DNA of 64,000 nucleotides from Solen grandis (Eukaryota; Mollusca; Bivalvia; Adapedonta; Solenidae). Positions within the stretch are counted from its first letter, which is position 1, and the number at the start of each line of letters is the position of its first letter. This document shows positions 1 through 10,490 of the stretch, piece by piece. Under the pieces are notes generated by a model. It saw only the letters and a program-made list of their open reading frames with translations, was not told where the DNA came from and searched no databases. The position numbers and the translations under genes are program-made. The stretch is from NCBI GenBank assembly GCA_021229015.1, contig CM037794.1:39413514-39477513 (forward strand), written 5' to 3'.

Positions 1-1412
1 TTAGATATTTGGTATGTAGCATCATCTTATGGTTCATTACCAAGATTGTTCAAATCATAGCCCTATGGTGATAAATGCCCCCGCAATAGGGGTCACTTGT
101 TTAACATAGATTTATATAGGAAAAACTTTAAAAATCTTCTTCTATGAATCCATAAGGCCTAGAGCTTAGATATTTCATATGTAGCATCATCTAATGGTTC
201 ATTACCAAGATTGTTCAAATCATAGCCAAACGGTGATAAATGCCCCCGCAATAGGGGTCACTTGTTTTACATAGAGTTATATAGGAAAAGCTTTAAAAAT
301 CTTCTTCTATGAATCCATAAGGCCTAGAGATTAGTATTTCGTTTGTAGCATCATCTAATGGTTCATTACCAAGATTGTTCAAATCATAGCCAAACGGTGA
401 TAAATGCCCCCGCAATAGGGGTCACTTGTTTTACATAGAGTTATATAGGAAAACTTTAAAAATCTTCTTCTATGAATCCATAAGGCCTAGAGATTAGATA
501 TTTGGTATGAAGCATCATCTTATGGTTCATTACCAAGATTGTACAAATCATGACCCTATGGTGATAAATGACCCCGCACCATGGGTCATTGTTTTACATA
601 GAGTTATATAGGAAAATGTTTAAAAATCTTCTTCTATGAATCCATAAGGCCTAGAGATTAGATATTTGGTATGTAGCATCATCTTATGGGCCATTACCAA
701 GATTGTACAAATCATAGCCCTACGATGATAAATGACCCCGCACCAGGGGTCACTTGTTTTACATAGAGTTATATAGGAAAATCTTTAAAAATCTTCTTCT
801 ATGAATCCATTAGGCCTAGAGGTTAGATATTTGGTATGAAGCATCATCTTATGGTTCATTACCAAGATTGTACAAATCATAGCCCTAGTGATAAATGACC
901 CCGCACCAGGGTTCACTTGTTTTACATAGAGTTATATAGGAAAATGTTTAAAAATCTTCTTCTATGAATCCATAGGCCTAGAGTTAGATATTTGGTATGA
1001 AGCATCATCTTATGGTTTATTACCAAGATTGTACAAATCATGACCCTATGGTGATAAATGCCCCCGCACCAGGGGTCACTTGTTTAACATAGAGTTATAT
1101 AGGAAAATCTTTAAAAATCTTCTTCTATGAATCCATTAGGCCTAGAGCTTAGATATTTGGTATGTAGCATCATCTAATGGTTCATTATCAAGATTTTCAA
1201 AATGGTGGCCCTTTGGAGATAAATGACCCGGCACTAAGTCTTCTCCTCTGAAACCATAAGGCCCAGTGCTTATATATTTGGTGTGTAGTATTGTCAGGGC
1301 TAAAATGTTTAAGATTGAGTTATATCAGAATTCTTGTCTGTTTAAAAACCTTGTAATCAGTTGTAGCAATGGTACTCAGGTGAGCGATCCAGGGCCATCA
1401 TGGCCCTCTTGT
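1..1412 (-). mobile_element. Hairpin-headed repeat family A, tandem-core subtype, cut by the window edge
   Basis: This is an inverted copy of the same element as 56555-57774. Its 5' end is at 1412 and it runs leftward off the window. On the minus strand it starts ACAAGAG, followed by the hairpin GGGCCATGATGGCCC and the subterminal motif GCTCACCTGAG (about 1375-1385). About seven tandem units of roughly 165 bp fill 1-1180, each containing GGTTCATTACCAAGATTGT and a CCCCGCA-AGGGGTCA block. The short protein readings here are repeat translation, not genes. The 3' terminus is outside the window. Non-autonomous; class assignment is inference (see findings). Confidence 0.85.
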
Positions 1413-1460
1413 TGTGTAATTACAATTATTTTGCTGTACTTCTTCATGAAGGCATTATTT

Positions 1461-1499
1461 CTCAGGTGAGCGATTCAGGACCATCTTGGCCCTCATGTT
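1461..1499 (-). repeat. Terminal fragment of repeat family A
   Basis: A second, diverged 5'-terminal piece of family A lies 50 bp beyond the first. It keeps CTCAGGTGAGCG and the GGACCATCTTGGCCC hairpin equivalent, with no body attached. Confidence 0.7.
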
Positions 1500-3084
1500 T
1501 TGTTTCTTATCTTATGTTCGACTAAAAACCAATATCGTAATTCACATGTTTTCACCATATGTCTATACTGCACTATGCTCAATAACTAGAATGCGTTGTG
1601 GTTGTCATCATCATCAGATGATACATTTCATTTGAAATCCAAAGAAGCAGAGGGTTTGCTTTTATCATAACCCCACTTAACAAGGTGCATTAGGGGCTAT
1701 ATAGGATACATGCACTGGCATGGCTCTCTTTACTAGTTTAGGCTATGGCCTGCTTATCATTTTAAGAAATGATGTTTTCAAAAAGCCTAAAAATGTGCAA
1801 TATCAAAGATTATTTTGTGACAGGTATGCCTGAAATTGCATGTACATGCATCTTTTTTGTTTGGGAACATGTCTGCGGAACCCACTAGCAAGGGCCTGCG
1901 TGCAATTTTAGGCCCAGCGATGCCTATGTCATGCATGTTGTCCTATTGTGACCTTGCCCCACTAGTTTTACAATATGTTATTATATGGTCAGTATCCTTC
2001 AAAAATGTGTGTCCCCTTATTACTTAATAAATGTACAGGTTCTCAAAAAAGTTCTATAGTCTAACCCTCACCATGCACAATTTCTGAATTGTCCTTTTTT
2101 TTTGGACTGTACCTTAAGTTGTTAATAGGGGTGCTTGCTAAAATTTATTTACTGAATAGTGACCAGTGCAGACCATGATTAGACTGCGAGGATGTGCACT
2201 GGTCACAAAGGCAGTTGCAAATGCCAACAGCATTGCAATTGTGAAATGCGTCTGTCCAAACTTTCGTACCATTGACATTTTTTTTTTATTAAACTGTTGA
2301 GTCATAGTGCTGCAACAACGGCATTAATTTAACTCTTATCACCTCTAAGCTTTACATGTAGTTATATCTTTCATTGTTAATGTACTTACCTCTTTATACA
2401 CCATACATGGTTGATTATCTTCTTTTTTTTTCTTTTTTTTTTTAAAGTGATCTTTAACAAAAAACATTGAATTTTTGTATATCAAATTGCAAAGAAAATG
2501 TAATATTTATAAAAAGTTTTAAGACAAGTGTTATCAGAGGTGTTTTTTGTTTGTTTGTTCTTAATATAAGAGAGATATAGCATTATTTACAGATTTTATA
2601 GAATTTGCAAGTGCACTTACTGATTATATGTATGCAAAATGTATGTGTTACAGAGGAAACATATTTACAATTTTCGCAAATGCAATATTCTAAAGTTGCC
2701 ATTCTTTTTTTACACCTAATGTACAGTATGGTTAATTCTGTTCATCTAATCAAGCAGAATAAGGTAGAAAAAAAAACCTACAAAAAACATTTTAGCCCTT
2801 GACTACTTTTTAAGAAGGAATATAAAACAGACTAAATCAATTTCCGTATTTCTATATTAATAGACAGTATCTGGAACTTGAATAATTTTTTTTTTCCAAA
2901 GTAGGTACAAACAATATGTTTAATGCAGTGTTTGGGAAAAGCATGCTGTTTTGCAGCACAATAGTAATTCTGTTGTTATTCTTTGTAGACCAACAGTAAA
3001 ATTATGTTTTTGCTTACATGCTACTTGGAAAACAGCTGCGTTTGTAATGTGCTTGCATGGAACTTGGAAAAAACAACAACACTG
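1500..3084. other. No gene seen
   Basis: AT-rich sequence with T-runs and no recognisable exon or named repeat. The two ORFs of about 65 codons (1836-2027 and 2605-2802) are short, low-complexity and lack homology that I recognise. Confidence 0.5.
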
Positions 3085-3304
3085 TTTTTCAGGAGTAAGT
3101 CTATTAAAAATGAAATGAAAAGTTCTTACGTCTGATGTATTTTTCAGGAGTAAGTCTATTAAAAATGGAATGAAAAGTTCTTATGTCTGATGTGTTTTTC
3201 AGGAGTAAGTCTATTAAAAATGGAATGAAAAGTTCTTATGTCTGATGTGTTTTTCAGGAGTAAGTCTATTAAAAATGGAATGAAAAGTTCTTATGTCTGA
3301 CATA
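3085..3304. repeat. Four-copy 55-bp tandem repeat
   Basis: Four units begin near 3085, 3140, 3195 and 3250. Each contains TTTTTCAGGAGTAAGT, then CTATTAAAAATGGAATG and AGTTCTTATGTCTGA. The first unit is the most diverged. Every unit carries a polyT-CAG beside GTAAGT, so it resembles a 3' splice site against a 5' splice site on the plus strand. No exon could be attached to it. Confidence 0.9.
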
Positions 3305-4492
3305 ACTTTTTCAGAATGATGATAAAATAGATTGAAGTATTTATCATATTTCTATGTAATATATTCATTAAAAACTGGAATGTTTTCCAAGAAAATTTCT
3401 TGAGTCTGGAAGAGGTTTCCATTGTTTCAGCTTGTATGGCAGATGCATCATGTTATTTGTAAGAATTATCGGAAAGTAAAAATCACACATATTGATAATG
3501 TAAATAGGATATATTTTTTCAATATAAAATACATATAAATGTATGTGTATCTGAGAGAGCATGAAATAGAGAGATAAATTTGATATTCAGTTACTGGTAT
3601 GTAGTGTATAAGTTTATTCTTAATTACATTACTTGTACTGTCTTTTTCACATCATACTGCAGAAGCTTGCATCCTTGATAAAAATCATGCATGAAATTAT
3701 AAAGTAAACTTGAGTGAAAACTTAAAACTTAATTTTGAGGTAGCAGTCTCAGTTTCTATTCTCGAATACATAATTATCTGAACACTGAACTGGTTTTGTA
3801 CAGGTTTTAAATTCTCCTTTTTAGAATAATACAGTTATTCTTTCTTTATTACATGTGCTAATTTTAGTAAATTTAGCATATTTGCAGAGTAATCACTAAA
3901 TTTTGGTAAGCTCCTAAAATCACTATACATGTAATACTGGGCTCATTTTTTTTTTTCAAACATTTTTCTGTGTATGAGTTTTAGTAATTTGATGTATTAT
4001 TAAAGAGAGATAACTCCACATTCTGCCTACAAAGAAAACCAAAGCTTCTGACATCATTAAATTATGTTAAACTTTCTTGATAATTATTTGCTCACTTAGT
4101 AATCATAAGTATTTTATGTTTTCCTGATATATATACATTAAGCTAGCAATTAAGCTGTATTTCAGGTTGAATTAATTTCAGTTTAGGCAGTCATTTTAAG
4201 AGCTGCTATGTGATTCTTGCTGACTTACATCTAAGTTTCAATTTACCTTCGTGAATTAAAAAGAAACAATGTTTAGATATGATGCAAATGTTTATGCAAT
4301 AAATTTCACATGATTTATTTCTTAATTGATGGTTAGTCATTCAAAATGTACCTCATATGGCTTACGTGGGTTCTCCCAATCTTCTGTTAAGCAGATTGAT
4401 AATATTAAAGCACAGTATATATTTAACACAAATTATAATAGGTGGTGATGGATGGTGTCTGTAATTATATCTATAAGATTTTGTTTTGTGAT
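3305..4492. other. No gene seen
   Basis: AT-rich, apparently single-copy sequence. I find no credible exon or structured repeat. It lies between a minisatellite and a family G element. Confidence 0.45.
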
Positions 4493-4782
4493 TTTTATGC
4501 TCCCCGAAGAGCAAGCATATAGTTGCCGCTTTGTCCGTCCTCCTGTCCGTCATAATTTTGTCTGGAGCATAACACAAAAACTATAAGAGGTATCCACATG
4601 AAACTTCATAGGTAGATAGATCTCAATGAGGAGAAGTGCAGTGGACAAAAACCATAACTCTGTTTTGCCCTTTGTTATTTTTCATACTTAAATTTTGTCC
4701 AAAGCTCATATATTATAATAAAGAACCCATCTAGTGATGGAGCACAGTTCGGGGAGCATCCACCAGTTCTACCGGCACTTGT
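4493..4782 (-). mobile_element. Hairpin-headed repeat family G, short copy
   Basis: Read on the minus strand from 4782, the copy starts ACAAGTGCCGGTAGAACTGG (imperfect stem-loop), then GATGCTCCCCGAA, and ends TTCGGGGAGCATAAAAA at 4493. This gives a 12-bp subterminal inverted repeat (ATGCTCCCCGAA). The interior contains GGACGGACAAAGCGGCAACTA, as do the family G copies at 13.3 and 14.6 kb. No coding capacity. Confidence 0.8.
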
Positions 4783-4827
4783 CATTAAGTTTATTTCCGA
4801 ACAAAATTGCTCACTGCAGCTAAAGTC

Positions 4828-4908
4828 TGGCAGCACAATATCTGTCTCAAGTAGACATTGTTTCCAATTGACTGGAATACTTTCAGTGGGACGTTCAAAC
4901 AAGCAAAC
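4828..4908 (+). mobile_element. 3' fragment of tRNA-derived SINE family 1
   Basis: Only the tail is present: GCAGCACAATATCTGTCTC, then GTAGACATTGTTTCC, GACTGGAATACTTTCAGTGG and GACGTTCAAACAAGCAAAC. It matches the 3' part of the intact SINE at 45317-45620. Confidence 0.8.
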
Positions 4909-5164
4909 ACTGCAGCTAGAATTGTAATATGCTCAGTCAGTTTCCAGCTTATTTTAAATACTGTCTCAGAATCAATAAATGTTCCTGATGACTTTATTTT
5001 ATTTTCCATTCATTTGATTTTAGATTTTAGAATAGATATTCTGATGTAATCATATTTTAAATGTTATGTGTGAAAAGCAAAAATAAAAATAAGTACATGT
5101 ACATTATTATATGTTCAAGTTTGTTGTCCATTATACTGATATTTTTATCTTAACAGACACCTGA

Positions 5165-5360
5165 GCAGTTCATTGTTTTAGTGGTTTGAGTGTCAGCCTT
5201 GATAGTTGAATCAGGAGGATGTTATGTATTTGATCCCTGGCCATGACATACCAAAACCATTAAAAATGTTACTGGTTAACTCTTAATATGTCTTGGAGTT
5301 CCAGTATCACCGGTAATTGGCAGGATGGCTAGTATGTGGAATCATGCCCACTTTTCTTCT
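5165..5360 (+). mobile_element. Degenerate SINE family 1 copy
   Basis: A diverged tRNA-like head (TTAGTGGTTTGAGTG; B-box remnant TATTTGATCCCTGG) is followed by CATGACATACCAAAACC and later GTATGTGGAATCATGCC. These appear in the same order as in the intact copy at 45317-45620. Boundaries are approximate. Confidence 0.65.
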
Positions 5361-5433
5361 GTGTGATACCACAGTGAAGCATTTTAGCTATCATACATGT
5401 CATGTAAGACGTGTAAACCAAACAAACATGCGA

Positions 5434-5522
5434 GGGACAGTCAAAAAGTTCGCGAACAATGTCTATTTGTGTGAAAAAAAATCGGAAAGCCTGAGACTTT
5501 CCTCGAACCTTTTGGCTGTCCC
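5434..5522. mobile_element. 89-bp miniature inverted-repeat element, mariner-like ends
   Basis: The ends are GGGACAGTCAAAAAGTTCG and CGAACCTTTTGGCTGTCCC, a 19-bp terminal inverted repeat with two mismatches around a 50-bp core. The end sequence looks mariner-like, but no TA duplication is visible, so the class is inference. Confidence 0.7.
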
Positions 5523-5651
5523 TGGGAAAAATTCTTTCTATTAGTAATAAAAAGAATTGACTTTAAGACAATTAAAAAAAACATTTGCTTGTTTATGGGT
5601 ATTCTTGGGAGGCAAAGACGAAAAATCCAAGAGTGAGAAAATAAATTTATA

Positions 5652-5909
5652 ACAAGTAACTGGTGTTGCACCAACACATGAGTCACCTACCGGTGAGGTG
5701 CATATTTTTTCCGTTACCATACCAACCAGAAATTTGGTCCAAGAAATAAGTGGCGTGCAGAATCTCCATACCGCCATCTATTCATATACCAATTTTCAAA
5801 ATATTATCTTATACGGCTTTTAAGTTATCGCGGATCCAGATTTCCGGACGGACAGACAGATGGAGGGCAAACCTAGTCTCCTCCGGTGTAAACACCAGTA
5901 TGGGACTAA
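5652..5909 (+). mobile_element. Hairpin-headed repeat family I, copy 1
   Basis: It starts ACAAGTAACTGG, then the hairpin TGTTG-CAC-CAACA, then AGTCACCTACCGGTGAGG, and ends GTATGGGACTAA. The interior carries CCATCTATTCATAT, TTAAGTTATCGC and GGACGGACAGACAGA. A second copy lies at 25013-25273. Subterminal complementarity (AGTCACC against GGGACT) is imperfect here. Confidence 0.75.
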
Positions 5910-6483
5910 CAGTGATCATTTGAATTTGAATGTAACATTGCCATATCATTAACTCATTTTTTTTTTGCCATATATCAGTTAGACATATTTATACTTGACA
6001 ATGTACAGCATCCATTTCGACGCACAGATATATCTATATAATTAAGTTCATTTAGAACAGATGAAATTATGCCATAAATACAAGATGAAATGTATGATCT
6101 TGTCAAGTTTACAAACAAAGCAAATTACAAAAGTAATGCAATGCAGGGGCATAGCTGGTGCTATGTACTTATGCACGTGCGTAATATTGAAATAAAATTT
6201 GAAACGCTAAACTTGTTCATTCCCCTCCCCCCCTTCCTCCTCACGCCTTGCACATATGACACACAAAGGAAAAATGAAATTCATAATCCTCACGAATTAA
6301 GTATGTTGGTATATTTGATTGTTTGACTTACATTCCTATACTAAATCTTGAAAGTAAAGAATAATAATTGCACACATCTCGTATTTTTGTACAAAGCCCA
6401 GTATAATGGGGTATACGGGCAAACAATCAGAAGCTATGGAAGATTTAGCAGCTCAAGACGACAATATAACATTTGAAACATTA
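5910..6483. other. No gene seen; 3' flank of the small gene
   Basis: AT-rich sequence between the family I element and the poly(A) signal of the 6538-7123 gene. The 78-codon reading 6090-6326 has no feature arguing that it is coding. Confidence 0.45.
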
Positions 6484-6489
6484 TTTATT
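6484..6489 (-). terminator. Poly(A) signal of the small two-exon gene
   Basis: AATAAA on the minus strand, about 49 nt past the TAA at 6538-6540. The transcript end is expected 10-30 nt further on. Confidence 0.6.
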
Positions 6490-6537
6490 TTGACAATTAT
6501 ACATTTTGACACTAAATATCTTAATCTTGAAAATTAT

Positions 6538-7123
6538 TTAATTGTTACATGCCATCTTTGCAATCAATTCATTTGCATATTTTACGGCCTCCTCCAGTTC
6601 TTGCTGGCGTTGTACTTTCCTTGCCTTCCTTTCAGCCGTTGTCATGGTAACTGATTGCACAGTCCAAATATTTTGGATATTGCTTGCTCGCCCAGTCACC
6701 AGAGACTGAAATGAGTACAAAACGTCATTACATTCATTCATGTAAGAAATTGCATCACTCGCAGACGAGATTAAATATACTCGCAAAAGAGGATTATTTT
6801 TGTAGGACGAGATATTTATGAGAAAAATTGTAAAACGTGTGAGTGCTATCAAAACGTCCATATTTTCACTCAATTTCTAAATAATCACGGAGCGTGTAAA
6901 ACTAATGCAATATTTTCTTTGATACTAATTCTGCATATAATTATATTACATCTTCAGACGACAGTTGAGTATGTTTACCCACCTCTGTTTTGGGCCTGTA
7001 GATAGGGGACTGCACGACCCATCCCTGCCTCGCTTCCTCTAAAAGTCTTCCCCTCATGTTCTCAGTCTGTGTATCCCGCTGACGCCGAACACAAGGCTGG
7101 GCCATACAATCAAAGCAGCCCAT
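6538..7123 (-). CDS. Unrecognised 102-residue protein, two exons
   Basis: Coding exons on the minus strand are 7123-6983 and 6705-6538. The donor is GAG|GTGGGT and the acceptor TTTCAG|TC, joined in phase 0, giving 102 residues and TAA. I do not recognise the family. Visible features: MGCFDC start (Gly2 and Cys3/Cys6, a possible N-myristoylation/palmitoylation signal), a charged stretch (QRDTQTENMRGRLLEEARQG, residues 15-34), YRPKTE at the splice junction, and a basic then amphipathic helix near the C-terminus (AERKARKVQRQQELEEAVKY, residues 71-90, then ANELIAKMACNN). An alternative donor TGG|GTAAAC would shift frame and stop after 23 residues, so it is less likely. The gene stands alone, with a CRE palindrome 69 nt upstream and AATAAA downstream. 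Exon structure is fairly convincing; function is unknown. Confidence 0.65.
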
Positions 7124-7191
7124 TTCCAGATAGACACAGTTCAGAGTTTTATGTTAACGTAGCGTTAACGTCGTGCTTGACGGTTACGACG

Positions 7192-7205
7192 TTATGACGT
7201 CATAA
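7192..7205. promoter_or_regulatory. Perfect CRE palindrome upstream of the small gene
   Basis: TTATGACGTCATAA is a 14-bp perfect palindrome containing a full CREB/ATF site (TGACGTCA, 7195-7202). It lies 69-82 nt upstream of the ATG at 7123, a typical promoter distance. GTTAACGTAGCGTTAACG at 7153-7170 is a second short symmetrical motif nearby. Binding is inference. Confidence 0.55.
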
Positions 7206-7849
7206 ACAATTTATGGATTTAATATTCAAATGAATTGATAGAACGGTAGACAGAGACATGCATGGAGGAATGGACACGGCCGGAACAGACTTTCTGTGAT
7301 AAGGTTGGTGAATTATTTCATACACATTCTCATCTCATAAAACCACTATGGTAATGGGCTAGATTAAGTGCAGTTTGCTTATATAAAGATACAAAGTAAT
7401 TGTGTTTGTAGATTGAAAAAGCATTGCCACATTCGACGGATATGAAATTGTAGACATAGATGTCTTACCGCAATATATTGAGTGTCTTCTGCAACAAAGT
7501 GTTCAATCCCACCCCCAATTAATCTGATATTCATCAGCGATAAGTCAGTGTTAAACCATTTTTTGCTTTCTTATCAGTGCAGTAAAAAGTATACAAACAC
7601 AACTTAATTGTTCTTAGTTATGACAACATGATAGGATACATCAAATTTTAAAATCACATCGACAATTCTGATCGATACGGAACCCACTGCCCTCTACCAT
7701 AATTGCTAAAACAAAGTTGAGCACTAATTTGTACTGTTCTAATTTTATCAAATGTCTTTGAAAAAGCAAAATGAATATACGAGAAACAACGCTAAACAGC
7801 TTTATGTTTGGCTATGCATTGTTGCTAAGGTGACCGATAAAGAACGTTT

Positions 7850-8385
7850 TTGTTCCTCGTTTTGGCGTGTCGGCGACCTTCAAGACACAACGGCACGAAA
7901 TAACGACAGAGAAACATCGTTGATATGATTTTTTTTATACGCAAAACAACGCAAAGAAAAAGGCAATAGAATATTCATATTCAGGCAACCCTCTTTTGGC
8001 GTATAGGCGCGTTTAAATATTGTTCTGGCGCCGCGTCATATGGCGCCATTACGATAGAATTTGCAAGTGTCGTTATCTTTATCATTATACATACAATATT
8101 TTTTCAATATACATAAAATATATGCTAATATTGTAAAAGCTGAAATATAAAAATGTGAGAAAACGCCAGAACGAAATGACGACGATTACAAATCCTTATT
8201 ATTGTCGTGTTCTCGTGACGGCGCCTAAGGACGCACAAAGAAGATATTTAACGCGCTGATACGCCAAAAGAGAGGAGCCAGCACGTCGACACTCAGAATG
8301 ATATTTTAGAGCCCCGATACGTCAAAAAGGTTATTCAGCGTGTCGGCGAACTGGCGTGACGGCGCCAACTTTGCTGATACGAGGA
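7850..8385. repeat. Diverged inverted-repeat element, CG-rich arms
   Basis: The left arm (about 7989-8035) contains CTCTTTTGGCGTATAGGCGC and TTTAAATATTGTTC, then GGCGCCG. The right arm (about 8218-8275) contains CGGCGCCTAAGGACGC, AAGATATTTAACGCGC and TGATACGCCAAAAGAG, its near reverse complement. Outer copies of GCGTGTCGGCGA sit near 7865 and 8338. It looks like an old fold-back element. Boundaries are uncertain, and its CpG content could be mistaken for a promoter island. Confidence 0.55.
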
Positions 8386-8563
8386 CACGATGTGGCAGAA
8401 ATAGCCCCCCATAGTTAATTGTGTAAGAGGTGCCAGCTGTGTTGCTTTAGTATATCTGAACTTATTTTTGACACAAAGGGAGACACAGTTATATCGATAT
8501 GGAGCACTTTTTATCAACCGAAATTAACTATGCTCAATAGCTACCTTCAATCAGACCTGAACA

Positions 8564-9414
8564 ACAAGAAAATGTGTCTCTGAGACACTACAATATCCCG
8601 CCGGAATATGGTCAGAACCCTAAACACAGAGGTAAACCTGGGGCAGAACCAATTTTACCAGGTAACAACCCTAAAATTAAATAAATACTATCTGTAAATA
8701 ATCCATGTACATGTATTTCAAGTTTTAGAAAGATGTGAAATCATCTCCATAGAAATAATAGCTTAAGCATAAATGCAGAACAACTAATTTTACCATGTTC
8801 ATCCAACCCTGAAATATAGGTCACAGCCATAGTTGTAGTTGTATTGGAGTTTACCGTCGCTGCGATAGTATTTCAATCATATAGCGACGTCCAGCTAATT
8901 ACAGGTGGAGGAAGACCCCAAGTACACAGAGGTACCCGGGTAGAACCACCGACCTACCGCAAGCCAGCTGGAAGGCTTCCTCACATGAAAAATCCAAAGT
9001 CCCTACTGGGATTCGAACCCACAACGATGAGGGGCTGAGAGATTTGTAGTCCACGACTGTAACCGCTCGGCCACGGCAGCCCCCGGTCACAGCCATATAT
9101 CTACATAAATATTATATAGGTTATATCATGATGTACATGTGTACCTAGTTTCATAAAGATGTAAAGTCATCATTTAAACACAAAGGTAAACCTGAGGCAG
9201 AACAACCATTTTTACCATGTTCATCCAACTGTGAATTATAGGTCACAGCCATAGCATAGCAAAAAAATTAAATGGATCATATCATAATGTTCATAGTTTC
9301 AAAAAGATGTCATTTTAATGGAAAAAAACACAAAGTAAACTTGTGGTGTGACGATGGATGGATGAACGGATGGAAAATCTATATGTCCCACAACAAAGTC
9401 AGTGGGCATAAAAA
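8564..9414 (+). mobile_element. Hairpin-headed repeat family J with a nested SINE
   Basis: The head is ACAAGAAAAT followed by the perfect hairpin GTGTCTC-T-GAGACAC (8574-8588). The tail is ACGGATGG, then AGTCAGTGGGCATAAAAAC. Two internal units share TTTACCATGTTCATCCAAC and ATAGGTCACAGCCATA, near 8790-8831 and 9210-9255. The element is split by the SINE at 8832-9084. No coding capacity. Confidence 0.75.
8832..9084 (-). mobile_element. tRNA-derived SINE family 2, intact target duplication
   Basis: On the minus strand the head GCTGCCGTGGCCGAGCGG holds an RNA polymerase III A-box-like TGGCCGAGCGG, followed by a B box GGGTTCGAATCCC. The rest reads ACTTTGGATTTTTCATGTG and onward. The insertion is flanked by a perfect 13-bp duplication GGTCACAGCCATA (8819-8831 and 9085-9097). 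The duplication lies inside the family J element, so the SINE is the younger insertion. Confidence 0.88.
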
Positions 9415-9562
9415 CAGGGTTTTTTGCTTCCTGATGACGATGAGCACAAAAAGGCTTTTGCACTATATTTACTGTTTATACGTATGTAGTTCATTTAGAT
9501 AAAGGTATGTTAACAGATTATTCTCAATTAGGCTTCATCTGAGATAACTTTTGTTTAATAAC

Positions 9563-9800
9563 CTTCACCTCAGATAAGACTCATTTTGACACATTGGCAA
9601 ACAGAGCAGACCCAGATCAAAAAGCTTCCAAGAGCTGTATGACCAGGGTCTCCTCTGTTTGCACATATAAAACTGGAGCTCAGATTCTACAATCTGCACA
9701 CCAAGGAAAAATCCATTGTTTCATATACCATTTAAAGTTTTAAGAAATTGATATTCATAAAGATAATGAATTTGTACATAAATAAGGGACTGGCATGAAT
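9563..9800 (-). mobile_element. Miniature element family 2, copy
   Basis: It shares AACAGAGCAGACC, AGAGCTGTATGACC, GGGTCTCCTCTGTTTG, AATCCATTGTTTCATAT and TGATATTCATAAAG with the copies near 17.4, 29.4, 32.3 and 63.6 kb. Some of those carry a TTAACCCTTTCCCTTATGAA-like end. Boundaries and strand assignment are approximate. Confidence 0.55.
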
Positions 9801-9894
9801 TTGGTTTCTTGCTTCTTAAAGTTGCAAACTTGAGCATGGCAAAGCATATTAATATTCGCCTGTAGGTATTGCAATGTGAAGAATCCTTGCATGT

Positions 9895-10134
9895 TTAACC
9901 CTTTCCCTCATAGAGGAAACCCTGAAAAGACCTATGCGAACAACATAAAACCAGATCAGCCTGCGAGTAACTCGCAGGCTGATCAGGTTTTATGCTGTTC
10001 GCTGCTTCTCAGTGGTCTGGAACTGAGGATTTTATAATTAAATTTGGTAAGGTTTAACTGTGGTTTTCTGCAGATCAGGCTTTATGTGGTACCTATTGAG
10101 TGCATCAAAATGAGTCTATGAGGGAAAGGGTTAA
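9895..10134 (+). mobile_element. TTAA-flanked miniature element (piggyBac-type MITE), copy 1
   Basis: It is flanked by TTAA at 9895-9898 and 10131-10134. The ends are CCCTTTCCCTCATAGAG and CTATGAGGGAAAGGG. The centre is an almost perfect palindrome, CAGCCTGCGAGTAACTCGC then AGGCTGATCAGG. CCC...GGG ends with a TTAA duplication are the mark of piggyBac-superfamily elements; the element has no transposase. The peptide [19 protein letters not shown] translations from this repeat are spurious. Confidence 0.9.
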
Positions 10135-10241
10135 TGGTTGTCATTTACCACATGGAAGGCATAACCATGAAAAATATTCAGTACACATAATCAAAGTCTC
10201 AGTTAAAAATTGGGCGATATATCACAACAATAACAATCTTT

Positions 10242-10490
10242 AATCTTTGGTCCTGGTGGCCAAATAGTAAGAGAATCTGCCCCATAACAATGAAGTTATG
10301 AAGTTATGGGTTTGATCCCTAGCTGCGACATACCAAAGTTCTTAAAAATAGTTCCCAGACTGTTTGGCTTGTGTAAGGATAATGTGATAGCAGATTAATT
10401 CCACTTGTCTGTGTTGAGAGGCAGCACTTTATCTGTCTCATATCATTATTTCCTATTGACTGAAATTCTGTTGGTGGGAGGTTAAACCTA
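10242..10490 (+). mobile_element. SINE family 1, diverged copy
   Basis: The head TGGTCCTGGTGGCCAAATAG and B-box remnant GGGTTTGATCCC are followed by GCGACATACCAAAG. The tail reads GACTGAAATTCTGTTGGTGG and GAGGTTAAACC. Same order as 45317-45620. Confidence 0.75.

Noticed and set aside
4858..5049. Short ORFs around 4.7-5.0 kb on both strands
   Set aside because: They overlap a family G element and a SINE tail.
8996..9084. Possible tRNA gene on the minus strand (TGGCCGAGCGG, GGTTCGAATCCC)
   Set aside because: It is the head of a SINE with a 13-bp target duplication, and the cloverleaf is incomplete.
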